NCBI RefSeq assembly: GCF_014133895.1
Contig: NC_050729.1
Span: 1,054,001 to 1,118,000, forward strand
DNA from: Torulaspora globosa
Lineage: Eukaryota; Ascomycota; Saccharomycetes; Saccharomycetales; Saccharomycetaceae
DNA length: 64,000 nt
Direction of reading: 5' to 3'
Shown: piece by piece, positions 1-9,462 of the stretch
Position numbering within the stretch: position 1 is the stretch's first letter
Layout: each line of letters starts with the position of its first letter
Made by a program: the position numbers and the translations under genes
Notes under the pieces: model-generated
Database searches by the model: none
What the model saw: the letters and a program-made list of their open reading frames with translations, nothing else
What the model was told of the DNA's origin: nothing

Positions 1-2589
1 TACACGAAGGGCAATAATGTTGACATTACGCTGAGAATTCATAGAAATCATAACTTTTCGAAGTTCTTAACCCTGAGATCAGAGATTTATGCCGTAAAGG
101 TGATGCAAATGACGACTGTTGAAAGAGAATATTCCTCGCTTGAGGCACTGGAATACTACGATCTAGTAGGCGAGATTCTGCGTGCGGCACCATCGCAATC
201 CGTCGACGTTGATGAAAAGGAGATCGAGACTGTCAAGTCCAACTATAAGCTGAACTCCTCTCAGGCAGAGGCAATTGTTAAAACTGTCTCCAAGGAAGGC
301 TTTTCTCTGATTCAAGGTCCACCCGGTACTGGTAAGACTAAAACAATTTTGGGAATTATTGGCTACTTCTTGTCGACACGCAATACTTTGCCCATGAATG
401 TCATCCAGGCACCTAAAGGTGCTGGACCCACAACGACAGAGCAACTATTGAAGAAGCAGAAAATACTTATCTGCGCACCGAGTAATGCGGCCGTCGATGA
501 AATAGTTCTTCGTCTGAAAGGTGGCATCTTAAACCGAGACGGAGGGAAATTCCAGCCTAGTATCGTCCGTGTGGGCCGCTCTGATGCCGTAAATGCAGCT
601 ATAAGGGACCTCACCCTAGAAGAACTGGTTGACAAACAGGTTAATCAGAAGAATTACGAGTTCTCCACTAATCCTGAGCTGGAGAAAAAGTTTAGTTCTG
701 CGGTTTCTAAGAGAAGAGAGCTGAGAGCAAAGTTGGATGCAGAAAATGGGTCTGTATCTAGCTCTCTGTCCACAGAAGATATCGCGAAATTACAGATGCA
801 AATCAGAGAGCTCAGTAAGGAACTGAACGAGCTGGGTAGAGAGCGTGATGAAATTAGGGAGCGAAACTCGGTTAACTACAGGAATAGAGAGCTAGATCGA
901 CGCAATGCTCAAGCACGCATTCTGGCAAGTAGTAATGTCATATGTTCAACGCTATCTGGTTCAGCGCATGATGTACTTTCTTCTCTGGGTGTGAAGTTTG
1001 ATACAGTAATCGTCGATGAAGCATGTCAATGTACTGAGCTTTCATCGATAATACCGCTTCGTTATGGAGGCAAGCGTTGCATTATGGTCGGTGATCCAAA
1101 TCAGTTGCCACCGACCGTCCTATCTGGAGCGGCCAGTAATTTTGGCTATAATCAGTCGCTGTTTGTGCGAATGGAGAAGCACAGCCTGCCTTACTTACTG
1201 GATGTTCAGTATCGTATGCATCCGTCCATCAGTAAATTCCCGTCGTCGGAGTTTTATAATGGTCGCTTAAAGGACGGCCCTGATGTTGAGGAGATGAACA
1301 TTCGTCCATGGCATAAAGAAGTTTCCATGGCGCCCTACAAATTCTTCGATATAGTGACCGGTCGAGAATCTCAAAATTCCAAGAGTATGTCTTACGTCAA
1401 TATGGAAGAGATACGTGTGGCAATAGAATTGATCGAAGGCCTTTTGAATAAATATGAAAGAGAGGTCGACTTTTCGGGGAAAATTGGTATAATTTCACCT
1501 TACAAGGAACAGGTTTTGACGATGAAAAGGCAATTCCGGTCTTATTTCGGCGCGTCTATCGCACAATATGTCGATTTCAATACCATTGATGGTTTCCAAG
1601 GTCAAGAGAAGGAGATTATCGTAATATCATGCGTTCGTGCTGACGATTCTAAATCTAGCGTGGGTTTCTTGAAAGATTTCCGTCGTATGAATGTTGCCTT
1701 GACTAGAGCTAAAACTAGTATGTGGATTTTGGGTCATCAAAGCTCCCTGACCAAAAATAAACTTTGGAGGCATCTCATCAGTAATGCGAAGGAAAGAGGT
1801 TGCCTGGAGCCTGCATGTCCCGGGTTTCTCAAGAAGACAGCTACCGAGACTCAGCGCATTCTGAAGAGATACGAAGCACAGCAAGCTGCGCTGCCAAAGG
1901 AAGACGATTATGATCCACATAGCAGGGAGTATATTAAGAAGCCTCAACGGCAAAAACGGAGGCATGACCAAGCTTACGATGGCGGCAATGCAAGTGGTCA
2001 GTTCAAGGTATCGAAGAAGATTCCTGAGCTATCTGTAACAGGTACTAAGAAGAAGAAGTCGTCGATTTTTGGAGGACCAACTATACCTGACGTCGATTCC
2101 GGTCATGGGCCATACATAAAAGAAAAGTGCGGTTCAAAAGCCGCTAAAACGGAGAGCGATGCACCAGATAATCATCATATCTTGCTTTCCGATACTACTA
2201 AGTTGAATCGTTATGACGAATCGACAGCTGCGCCAGATGGTGGAGACAAATTGCCGACGGCACTTGTCGAAATCAGTGATCCAACTGGCAGCGATGATGA
2301 GAACAACTATGTTCCTAGGCCTGTAATAACTGAGCAAAAAACATCCGATGTACATCGAAATGCAAGAATTGCGGACGATGATTACGAACCCTCTGCGGTG
2401 TCTCAACATAAGCATTCAAAAGCATCAGATACTGATGATGGCGGTTCGTCAGCTGCACCCATCAGAAAGCCAACTAACTATCAGAGCAAAATGGAGCGGT
2501 CTTCCGGGCATGAAGGCCATAAAGCATATGGAAGAAGGCAAAGATCTTCCAATTTGTTCATACCCAAGAAGAAACCGCAGCATCGATGA
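1..2589 (+). CDS. SEN1: Sen1 superfamily I RNA/DNA helicase, C-terminal part (5' end outside window)
   Basis: The frame is open from base 1, so this is the C-terminal 862 residues of a much larger protein. The helicase core is complete: Walker A GPPGTGKT at nt 316-339, a DEAC Walker B (nt about 1015-1026), GDPNQLPP (nt about 1090), QYRMHP, and VALTRAK (motif VI, nt about 1693). A long coiled segment rich in E/R/K sits between motifs I and II, as in the Sen1/Upf1 'stalk and prong' insertions. The tail after about nt 1900 is low-complexity, basic and serine-rich with KKKK-type nuclear signals. In yeast Sen1 acts with Nrd1 and Nab3 to terminate non-coding Pol II transcripts and to remove R-loops. 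The order SEN1-ATG23-IMD matches S. cerevisiae YLR430W-YLR431C-YLR432W. The only defect is truncation by the window edge. Confidence 0.97.
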   Translation, partial: YTKGNNVDITLRIHRNHNFSKFLTLRSEIYAVKVMQMTTVEREYSSLEALEYYDLVGEILRAAPSQSVDVDEKEIETVKSNYKLNSSQAEAIVKTVSKEGFSLIQGPPGTGKTKTILGIIGYFLSTRNTLPMNVIQAPKGAGPTTTEQLLKKQKILICAPSNAAVDEIVLRLKGGILNRDGGKFQPSIVRVGRSDAVNAAIRDLTLEELVDKQVNQKNYEFSTNPELEKKFSSAVSKRRELRAKLDAENGSVSSSLSTEDIAKLQMQIRELSKELNELGRERDEIRERNSVNYRNRELDRRNAQARILASSNVICSTLSGSAHDVLSSLGVKFDTVIVDEACQCTELSSIIPLRYGGKRCIMVGDPNQLPPTVLSGAASNFGYNQSLFVRMEKHSLPYLLDVQYRMHPSISKFPSSEFYNGRLKDGPDVEEMNIRPWHKEVSMAPYKFFDIVTGRESQNSKSMSYVNMEEIRVAIELIEGLLNKYEREVDFSGKIGIISPYKEQVLTMKRQFRSYFGASIAQYVDFNTIDGFQGQEKEIIVISCVRADDSKSSVGFLKDFRRMNVALTRAKTSMWILGHQSSLTKNKLWRHLISNAKERGCLEPACPGFLKKTATETQRILKRYEAQQAALPKEDDYDPHSREYIKKPQRQKRRHDQAYDGGNASGQFKVSKKIPELSVTGTKKKKSSIFGGPTIPDVDSGHGPYIKEKCGSKAAKTESDAPDNHHILLSDTTKLNRYDESTAAPDGGDKLPTALVEISDPTGSDDENNYVPRPVITEQKTSDVHRNARIADDDYEPSAVSQHKHSKASDTDDGGSSAAPIRKPTNYQSKMERSSGHEGHKAYGRRQRSSNLFIPKKKPQHR

Positions 2590-2677
2590 GCTATCAATCC
2601 ATTAGCTAATTACGAAAGATAAGATCTAAGCACCGCAAATTGTACATCACATCAATCCCCCGAAACTTAAGCACCTA

Positions 2678-3967
2678 TTATTCTTTCTTCTTGGACTTAT
2701 CCTTTAGGAATGTAAGACCCTCTGAAGGTGTGCTATCGTTGTTCGATCGCTGAGCAGTCTTATCTGTGACAGCTATCTTAGGAGGAGATTTGCTGACAAC
2801 CAAGAAGGGAGGATTAGAGCGACCATTTCTTGAAGCTGAAGCGGAACCATTTGTTTCCGTTCTTTTTGATATCTCGTGATATGCGTTCTCAATAACCTCT
2901 CTTTCATCTCTGACAAGTTTCACCAAAATCTGATTATCAGTTGACGCTACAATCTCGGTCAATTCTTGTAAACTCTGTTCTATCCACGGCCTCATTTGAC
3001 CGGTTGTAGCACTTGAGAGGTTCTTATCGTCTGATAAAACGGATTTGATTCGGTCTTCAAGTTTCTTGACACACTCGATGCAGTCGTTCCAAAGGTCTCT
3101 GTCGACCGCGAGCGACGACGAATTTTCTTTCTTGTGTGTGAGCTGATCCTGTAACGAAGCAATTTTCATCTCGATGAACTCTTCAGCATGATTTGCGATG
3201 TGCTCTTCTTCTGATTGCAACTCCTTATCTGCATCGTTGTTGAGATTCAGATGGAGTAGTCTTTGCGTCGTCGATGATTCTTTGGAGGCCGGCAGAGGGA
3301 GCCCCACCTTTGACATTAACTCTCTCCGAGCAATACTATTTTTGTAAATCTCATCATCGATAGCGCTAATCTTGCGTCGTACCCTAGCCGACTGAGTCCT
3401 AATCTCTCTCTCAAGGAAGTCCTGATCTTTGTGAAACTCGTGTAGAAGCTCGGTCGCTTGTCTAATACTCTGAGAGACAGAATCGTGGCATGATTGCAAG
3501 ATCTTCAGTGTACGCCAGGCTCTGTCGGGACTGCTTCCATTTTCCTGGCGTTCTCCGCTGTCGGTATCGTCACCGCCGTCCGCCAGCTTCAAATACTGGT
3601 CCAGTGCCGAACGATAGCTGGCATCAATCGCCAAAGACACCGGACTATTTCTTTCCAGTTCAATATCCGTATTACGGCTCCAGTGGTCCTTCTTCGCCAG
3701 GAGCTGACGCCTCTTTCTGCTTAACTTGGCAATTTTGTGCCTGCATTTCTGCAGCGTATCAATCTCTTCACGTATCTGACCGTCGCATGATATGAGCATT
3801 CCATTCAGAGTCGTCAGGTCATTGAAACATATCGATATGTCTCGCCGTATGGCATCCAGCCGATCCGCCAAGCCCTGGTCCTGCAGCGCTTTCGCATGTG
3901 CCACTACCAAACTCTGAAGAAAATCCTCCAGCTCGGCGTTCTGTCTCAGCACCTCCTCCAATTCCAT
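2678..3967 (-). CDS. ATG23: Atg23, Cvt-pathway/autophagy coiled-coil protein
   Basis: This is a 429-residue protein, against about 450 in S. cerevisiae. It is almost wholly helical and charged, with predicted coiled coils over roughly residues 40-130, 160-215 and 245-300, and a polar lysine-rich C-terminus ending DKSKKKE. There is no signal peptide or membrane segment. Atg23 is a peripheral membrane protein that binds Atg27 and helps deliver Atg9 vesicles to the phagophore assembly site. Sequence alone would only say 'coiled-coil protein'. The assignment rests mainly on position, between SEN1 and the IMP dehydrogenase gene and convergent with SEN1, exactly as in S. cerevisiae. The start is the first ATG, and no earlier in-frame ATG follows an upstream stop. 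Confidence 0.85.
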   Translation of the reverse strand: MELEEVLRQNAELEDFLQSLVVAHAKALQDQGLADRLDAIRRDISICFNDLTTLNGMLISCDGQIREEIDTLQKCRHKIAKLSRKRRQLLAKKDHWSRNTDIELERNSPVSLAIDASYRSALDQYLKLADGGDDTDSGERQENGSSPDRAWRTLKILQSCHDSVSQSIRQATELLHEFHKDQDFLEREIRTQSARVRRKISAIDDEIYKNSIARRELMSKVGLPLPASKESSTTQRLLHLNLNNDADKELQSEEEHIANHAEEFIEMKIASLQDQLTHKKENSSSLAVDRDLWNDCIECVKKLEDRIKSVLSDDKNLSSATTGQMRPWIEQSLQELTEIVASTDNQILVKLVRDEREVIENAYHEISKRTETNGSASASRNGRSNPPFLVVSKSPPKIAVTDKTAQRSNNDSTPSEGLTFLKDKSKKKE

Positions 3968-4435
3968 CCCAGGGTCTCGAGGAGCCCAACAATGACCCAG
4001 AACCGGCCTGCAGCTGGGCAGAGTCGATGCTTAAGTATGGTACTATCTGCTGCATTGTAGTGTCAGATGTCCGGGACTGACTCAGACAGGGCCAGACCGG
4101 ACACTTCCAAAGTGTCAGTAATTACAGCGTCAGTAAATAAAAAATAAAACAAAAAGCACAATTTTATGAAGAAAACGCAGAGCTACTGGGGCCATCCAAC
4201 CACAGAAAATTGTCCAGCTATCGCAGTTACCATCTAGTCTAGCGCACGGCCCGAGAAACGTCGCAGTTCGACAAGCTTCCGATCCTCAAGCGGTCACGAT
4301 AAAACCACAACTCCACCGCATTATCCCGAATTACTGGCATCGGCGACCACTCGAATAGGCTTCCAGCAGCCGCCAGACGGTTAATTCCAGCTAGACTGAC
4401 AGCTCAGGGCATCCTTTCACTTTCCAGCCTCTCGT

Positions 4436-4449
4436 TGAAAAATTTTTCA
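4436..4449 (+). promoter_or_regulatory. RRPE element upstream of IMD
   Basis: The sequence TGAAAAATTTTTCA is a near-palindromic match to the ribosomal RNA processing element (TGAAAAATTTT). It lies 19 bp before a PAC box and about 250 bp before the IMD ATG. The RRPE plus PAC pair is the known signature of the yeast ribosome-biogenesis regulon. Confidence 0.7.
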
Positions 4450-4467
4450 CATTTCTTTTTCTGCAGC

Positions 4468-4477
4468 AGCTCATCGC
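4468..4477 (-). promoter_or_regulatory. PAC box upstream of IMD
   Basis: AGCTCATCGC is the complement of GCGATGAGCT, the PAC core bound by Tod6/Dot6 repressors. It fits growth-linked control of guanine nucleotide synthesis. Confidence 0.7.
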
Positions 4478-4491
4478 CAAGAAACTGAAGG

Positions 4492-4499
4492 TATAAATA
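4492..4499 (+). promoter_or_regulatory. TATA box of IMD
   Basis: TATAAATA is a consensus TATA element 197-204 bp before the IMD ATG, downstream of the RRPE and PAC boxes. Confidence 0.6.
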
Positions 4500-4695
4500 C
4501 TTGTCGAAGTTTCTGAATTAATAAGCCCAGGGATTGTCTCTATTCAACACTTTGGGTTGGTTTGAGATAGTTTCTTGGGGGTAGTTGTTTTGTTGTCTGT
4601 GGGTTTAGTTTTTTTTCTTGTAGTTTAAGTCATTTCTTGAGTAATCTACTCATTATTCTAGAAGAGAAGCGTAACGTATCTGTCGAGGAGCTAAA

Positions 4696-6459
4696 ATGGT
4701 TAGAGATTACTCCACAGCATTGGAATATTTGAACACTTTCAAGGAGAAAGATGGTTTGTCTGTCGACGAATTAATGGACTCCAAGGTCAGAGGCGGGTTG
4801 ACGTACAATGATTTCTTAATCCTTCCAGGTAAGATCGAGGTTCCTTCGTCTAAAGTCAAGCTGCAGACCAAATTGACCAAGAAGATCAGTCTGAATGCGC
4901 CATTTGTGTCTTCTCCTATGGATACTGTTACCGAGTCCGAGATGGCCATTCACATCGCTCTGTTGGGTGGTATCGGTATCATCCACCATAACTGCAGCGC
5001 TGAAGAACAGGCTGCCATGGTCAAAAAGGTCAAGAAGTTCGAGAATGGTTTCATCAACTCCCCCGTGGTTATCTCTGCTAGCACCACCGTTGGCCAGGCC
5101 AAGGTAATGAAGCAGAAGTACGGTTTTGCTGGTTTTCCAGTTACTGGTATGTCATACAGAGGTGTTAATCGTTCCCGCGTTGAATCCCAGATCATTCATG
5201 ATGATTCTTTTAAACATTATTAACTTTCGTTCTACTGAATAGGATCAAACGATCTTGTAGAGAACTTCTACTCTGACAATTGATTTGGATTGCAACGATT
5301 GGGGAACTTTATCAGCGAATAAGTTTACTAACAAATGAATTCAGAAAATGGTGAGCTTCACTCCAAATTGATCGGTATTGTCACTTCCCGTGACATTCAA
5401 TTTGTTGAAGACAACTCTTTGCCAATCTCTGAGATTATGACCAAGGACGTCGTCACTGGCACTCAGGGTATCACCTTGGCTGAAGGTAACGATATCTTGA
5501 AGAAGACCAAGAAGGGTAAGCTTCCAATCGTTGACAAGGACGGTAGGTTGGTCTCTATGCTATCCAGAACCGATTTGATGAAGAACCAAACTTTCCCTCT
5601 TGCTTCTAAGTCTTTCGCTACTAAGCAACTGCTTTGCGGTGCTGCCATCGGTACTCTCCCAGCTGACAGAGAGAGATTGAAACTTTTGGTTGAAGCTGGG
5701 TTGGATGTGGTTGTCATCGATTCTTCTCAAGGTAACTCTATCTTCCAACTGGACATGATCAAATGGATCAAGGAAACCTTCCCCGATTTGGAAGTCATTG
5801 GTGGTAACGTCTGTAACAGAGAGCAAGCTGCCAGTTTGATCGCTGCCGGTGTCGATGGTTTGAGAATCGGTATGGGTTCCGGTTCCATCTGTATCACTCA
5901 AGAAGTTATGGCCTGCGGTAGACCTCAAGGTACTGCAGTTTACAACGTCACCAAGTTTGCCAGAGAATTCGGTGTTCCATGCATTGCCGATGGTGGTGTC
6001 CAAAACATCGGTCACATCACAAAGGCTTTGGCTTTGGGTGCCTCCACCTGTATGATGGGTGGTATGCTTGCTGGTACTACTGAATCTCCAGGTGAGTACT
6101 TCTACAGAGACGGTAAGAGATTAAAGGTTTACCGTGGTATGGGTTCCATTGATGCTATGCAAAAGACCGACAGCAAGGGTAACGCTGCCACTTCTCGTTA
6201 CTTCTCAGAAGCTGACGACGTCCTTGTGGCTCAAGGTGTCTCCGGTGCTGTCGTCGACAAAGGTTCTGTTAAGAAGTTCATCTCATATCTGTACAATGGT
6301 CTGCAGCACTCATGCCAGGACATTGGTGTCAGCTCTTTGCAAGAATTGAACGAGAATGTCCAAAACGGTAACATCAGATTCGAGTTCAGAACTGCTTCCG
6401 CACAGCTGGAAGGTGGTGTCCACAACTTGCACTCTTATGAAAAACGTCTGCACAATTGA
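4696..6459 (+). CDS. IMD4: IMP dehydrogenase, two exons (4696-5146, 5345-6459)
   Basis: The enzyme oxidises IMP to XMP, the rate-limiting step of GTP synthesis. The spliced product has 521 residues (S. cerevisiae Imd3/Imd4 about 523). The catalytic cysteine is C333 in GSGSICIT. The flap/active-site segment MGSIDAMQK and the two CBS (Bateman) domains at about residues 115-235 are present. Exon 1 ends in GTT ACT G and exon 2 begins AA AAT GGT, giving VTENGE across the junction and restoring the CBS domain. The intron runs 5147-5344, with donor GTATGT, branch TACTAAC at 5326-5332 and acceptor CAG. S. cerevisiae IMD4 has an intron at this place and IMD3 does not, so this single gene keeps the ancestral state. 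Synteny fits both YLR432W and YML056C; I use the symbol IMD4 because of the intron. Confidence 0.97.
5147..5344 (+). other. IMD intron hosting a box C/D snoRNA
   Basis: This is a 198-nt spliceosomal intron with donor GTATGT, branch TACTAAC (5326-5332) and acceptor TTCAG 12 nt after the branch motif. Without splicing, exon 1 reads into a stop at 5221-5223. Most of the intron is occupied by the snoRNA listed next. Confidence 0.95.
5191..5284 (+). ncRNA. snR54: Box C/D snoRNA, snR54-like, in the IMD intron
   Basis: The C box ATGATGA is at 5198-5204, the D' box CTGA at 5235-5238 and the D box CTGA at 5273-5276. The flanks ATCATT (5191-5196) and AATTGAT (about 5278-5284) can form the short terminal stem. 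The guide TAACTTTCGTTCT (5221-5233), one nucleotide upstream of the D' box, is the exact complement of AGAACGAAAGTTA in eukaryotic 18S rRNA. By the box-plus-five rule it would place a 2'-O-methyl on the A just before the C of GAACG. From memory, S. cerevisiae snR54 is encoded in the IMD4 intron and directs 18S A974 methylation, which agrees. The ends are approximate. Confidence 0.88.
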
Positions 6460-6644
6460 AGCATTATCTCGCCTGTATTGTTGAGTACCATTTGACGTGG
6501 GTCCTTGATGCGGTCAAATTACTGCAGCGTCTTCGTATCATTATTATTCTAAATACTTATTAGTACAAAAAAAAAACTAAGTGAAACCGACTGGAATTAC
6601 CAGCTCCCATTAATTTTCATATCAAACATTTAATAAGATCAAAG

Positions 6645-8318
6645 TCACTTCTTTCTTTCTGCCCTCTTTGAAAGTTCATCATAAATATTATGTCCATCTC
6701 TCGCTTTATCCAGCGAAGGTGGCATCCTTTCATTGATTAAATCCTGCTTACGAGCTTTTTCAAATGTCGATAGTGTTTCATTCAGGCCATCAGCTCCGTG
6801 TGCTAGAGCTCCACGAGGTAGCACCCCAGAATTGATATCTTTCAGGTACTTAACTTTATCACTCTCCTCTCTAAGAACAGAGTACATCCGCGACACTTTA
6901 GCGATTGCTAAAATCTTATTTCTCAAAGCTTTCCTCCTAGCCTCATCATCAAGGATCGATTTGGTAAGCTTGATTTCTCCTTCAGCTCGCGGAACCACCT
7001 GTTGTGATGGCTCTGTGCTACCTATACGGTCTGAAATAACCGGTGTTTCTTCACCCAACTCATCCTCCGTACATATATTCAATATTGAAACGAGCATCTC
7101 CGTCACTTTCTCACCTACAAATGGCAGCGACCAAGTAAAAACGTCCATAAAATCCGGGAGCCAGTAGGGGTGAGGCGACATGTTGAACTGCCGGATGTTC
7201 ATCACATTGGCTTCGTACTTCAGAACAGCCGCTTTATTCTTATAGGTGTCCAAGTAGTTAGGCGCACTAAAAAGCGTCAGCAGACTAGGAAAACCAAGCG
7301 TCTTAGTATTTTTGTACATTCTGTAACCGGCGTCTTGCGCTTCATGTGCTCTGATGATGGATAACAGACCTGTTCTTTGCAGAAAAGCGCAAGCCGCCTC
7401 GTAGTTGAACGCAAAAGAGCAGCCTCTCACAGAATTGGGGGTAAAGTTCTCTGCTGATGGGTGGTCAGCATCCTCGTCGTACGTTTCGATTGGATCGGCC
7501 CAAACCAGATCACACATCAGGCCCCTCGAAGGTATCTCTCTGAATCTGTTTATTCGGTTAACATCCTGTGCAGTATTCAGCTCGGGCGAGATGCCCCCAT
7601 GAACGCAGAAATACTGGCCGTTCATCAACGCCGCCAGCGGCAGCGTGTTGAAAGACTGGCAGCAGGCCTCGTACACTTTCAGACTATACTTGTGCAAGCA
7701 TTCGTTCTTGAATGTGAAATAGGAGGTCAGATGCTTGCATTCGTGGTTGCCCCGCAAAAGCCAGAAATGCGAGCTGAAATTCAGCTTCAAAGCATACAGA
7801 TATATCAGACACTCGAACGAAAAGGAGCCCCTATCAACGTAGTCACCTAGGAACAGGTAGGGCGTGGTCTCTGGGTTACCACCAACTTCGAAAAGCTTCA
7901 AGAGATCGAAGTATTGGCCGTGTATGTCGCCGCACACCGTGACTGGCGCCGGAACATGCAGCAAATTCGGCTCCTTCGACAGACAGCTCGTAGCCATCGC
8001 TAAAATCCTCAACGCCTGCGACTCACGAAGTCTTCCTTCCCGCTTGAAATGCTCCCTGAGGAACTCATGGTTGGGCAATCCAGTGTCGCGAGCAAATACT
8101 TCCTCATCCGCCGGTAATCTCCCCGTAATAGGGGGAACATCCTTGATAACCCTTTCTTTAGTAGAGACTCTTCGTCCGTCCTCGAGGCTATACGTGTTCA
8201 AATCCACCGCTGGAGCCTCCGCCTCATGCCTCGCTCTAGAAGGCTTGCTATCGATGATTCTCAAAGCCGCATTGATCTTATCCGTGTTGGACTGCGCCTC
8301 ACTTTTCTTACCTGACAT
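6645..8318 (-). CDS. CNA1: Calcineurin A catalytic subunit (PP2B phosphatase)
   Basis: This is a Ca2+/calmodulin-dependent Ser/Thr phosphatase of 557 residues (S. cerevisiae Cna1 about 553). The metallophosphatase motifs GDIHGQ, GDYVDRG and RGNHE are in order, followed by the Cnb1-binding helix region, a basic calmodulin-binding helix ([19 protein letters not shown]) and the autoinhibitory segment [16 protein letters not shown] near the C-terminus. With Cnb1 it dephosphorylates Crz1 and other targets in the cytosol under calcium stress. The gene is the single counterpart of the CNA1/CMP2 pair. The frame extends four codons upstream only to a TTG. The ATG at 8318 gives MSGKKSEAQ and is preferred. 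Confidence 0.97.
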   Translation of the reverse strand: MSGKKSEAQSNTDKINAALRIIDSKPSRARHEAEAPAVDLNTYSLEDGRRVSTKERVIKDVPPITGRLPADEEVFARDTGLPNHEFLREHFKREGRLRESQALRILAMATSCLSKEPNLLHVPAPVTVCGDIHGQYFDLLKLFEVGGNPETTPYLFLGDYVDRGSFSFECLIYLYALKLNFSSHFWLLRGNHECKHLTSYFTFKNECLHKYSLKVYEACCQSFNTLPLAALMNGQYFCVHGGISPELNTAQDVNRINRFREIPSRGLMCDLVWADPIETYDEDADHPSAENFTPNSVRGCSFAFNYEAACAFLQRTGLLSIIRAHEAQDAGYRMYKNTKTLGFPSLLTLFSAPNYLDTYKNKAAVLKYEANVMNIRQFNMSPHPYWLPDFMDVFTWSLPFVGEKVTEMLVSILNICTEDELGEETPVISDRIGSTEPSQQVVPRAEGEIKLTKSILDDEARRKALRNKILAIAKVSRMYSVLREESDKVKYLKDINSGVLPRGALAHGADGLNETLSTFEKARKQDLINERMPPSLDKARDGHNIYDELSKRAERKK

Positions 8319-8649
8319 GTTGCGCAACAACCGTTCAAAAAACTAACCTCACGGACCGCTAAGTCTCTCTAAAGCAACCAGATCTCTCCTCTACCAGTAA
8401 GCAGCCTGTATCCGATCCTCAGCCGACTCCAATCCCCTGCTACTATCTCTAATACCTGTTCACAGTACTTGTAGTTATATAGTTTGGTTGGCCCTGATGA
8501 TTCTCGCATCTAAGCATTACATACGGCAGTTTTGAAAAATTAAGCTCATCGCTTGAAGAATAGCTAAATAAATGGTGAAATACAAGAGATTTAACGGTAT
8601 TTAAGGCGATTGTGGAGGTAGTTTGGGACTTTCTGGGTTGACTGTGAGG
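8319..8649. promoter_or_regulatory. CNA1-TSR2 divergent promoter
   Basis: This 331-bp divergent spacer has no gene. The TSR2-proximal half has an RRPE-like TGAAAAATT (8533-8541) and a PAC core (8544-8552). Nothing recognisable lies on the CNA1 side. Confidence 0.65.
8533..8552 (-). promoter_or_regulatory. RRPE-like plus PAC module before TSR2
   Basis: TGAAAAATT (8533-8541) is followed two bases later by GCTCATCGC (8544-8552), the reverse complement of the PAC core GCGATGAGC. TSR2 is a ribosome-biogenesis gene, so this pairing matches its function. The module ends about 100 bp before the ATG. Confidence 0.7.
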
Positions 8650-9279
8650 ATGAGCTGCAATGCTGACGATTGCTTTGTGGAGGCAGCCGCTGAAGAGCCA
8701 AATTTGAAGTTCAAGGACGAAAAACAGCAGGCCAGATTCGAGCTTGGCGTGTCAATGATGATTTACAAATGGGAAGCTTTGGACGTGGCTGTTGCGAACA
8801 ACTGGGGTGGGCCAGCTTCGGCCGAGAAGCGGGATTGGATCACTGCGATTGTGGTGGATTTGTTCAAGGACGGAAAATACGTGGACGCAGCAATGGTCGA
8901 GGAAACGTTGCTCTACGCAATGATAGACGAGTTCGATACCAACGTGGAGGATGAATCTGCGCTGCCTATCTCGAGTAAGATAATTGAGATCTATAAGCAG
9001 TGCCGCCTGCAGGATTATTCTACGGTGGAGGAACTGTACACCGGGTGGTTGGAAAAACAGAACAATGCTGAAACATCGCAATCTAAGGTTGTTGTTGTGC
9101 AGGAGGATCCGCTTAACCCAGATGTGTCTTCTTCCGAGGAGTCTGCGGAAGAAGAGGACGAACAAGAGCAGGCGGAGGATGCCGAGGATGCGGATGTTGA
9201 AATGGCCGACAGCCGCCCGAACCAGCCTGTGGTAGATGAGGATGGTTTCGAACTGGTTCAGAAGAAGGGGAGAAGGTGA
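8650..9279 (+). CDS. TSR2: Tsr2, pre-rRNA processing factor and escortin for eS26
   Basis: This is a 209-residue protein (S. cerevisiae about 205). The N-terminal helical Tsr2 domain (residues about 15-130) contains the WEALDVAVANNWGG stretch typical of the family. It is followed by a highly acidic linker (SSSEESAEEEDEQEQ) and the conserved C-terminal DEDGFELVQKKGRR. Tsr2 releases ribosomal protein eS26 from importins and delivers it to pre-40S particles in the nucleus. The frame continues nine codons upstream only to a TTG. The ATG at 8650 is taken as the start. A PAC/RRPE promoter module supports the ribosome-biogenesis role. Position between CNA1 and ECM30 matches YLR435W. Confidence 0.93.
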   Translation: MSCNADDCFVEAAAEEPNLKFKDEKQQARFELGVSMMIYKWEALDVAVANNWGGPASAEKRDWITAIVVDLFKDGKYVDAAMVEETLLYAMIDEFDTNVEDESALPISSKIIEIYKQCRLQDYSTVEELYTGWLEKQNNAETSQSKVVVVQEDPLNPDVSSSEESAEEEDEQEQAEDAEDADVEMADSRPNQPVVDEDGFELVQKKGRR

Positions 9280-9462
9280 GATAGGTAGTTGACAACGTAG
9301 TACCGTTTATATATAAACGTGTTTGGCTGGGGCATTTTTTGAAGCGCTCGCTCAAGAGCATAGCTGATCTACTAAATAATAAAAACTACACGTCTATAGT
9401 AAATAATAACTATGTTGGTACAATTCCAGAGTTACAACGGTTTAGGAGCATAAAACGTAGAT

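Larger units (their letters stand above)
3968..4695. promoter_or_regulatory. ATG23-IMD divergent intergenic region
   Basis: This 728-bp region between two divergent starts holds no supported gene. On the IMD side it carries an RRPE, a PAC box and a TATA box in that order (listed separately), followed by a T-rich leader with TTTTTTT/TTGTTT tracts. The ATG23-proximal half shows no motif I can name. Confidence 0.7.

Noticed and set aside
5335..6459. IMD as two genes or a frameshifted pseudogene.
   Set aside because: A consensus donor, branch and acceptor join the two frames exactly within the CBS domain, and S. cerevisiae IMD4 has the same intron.
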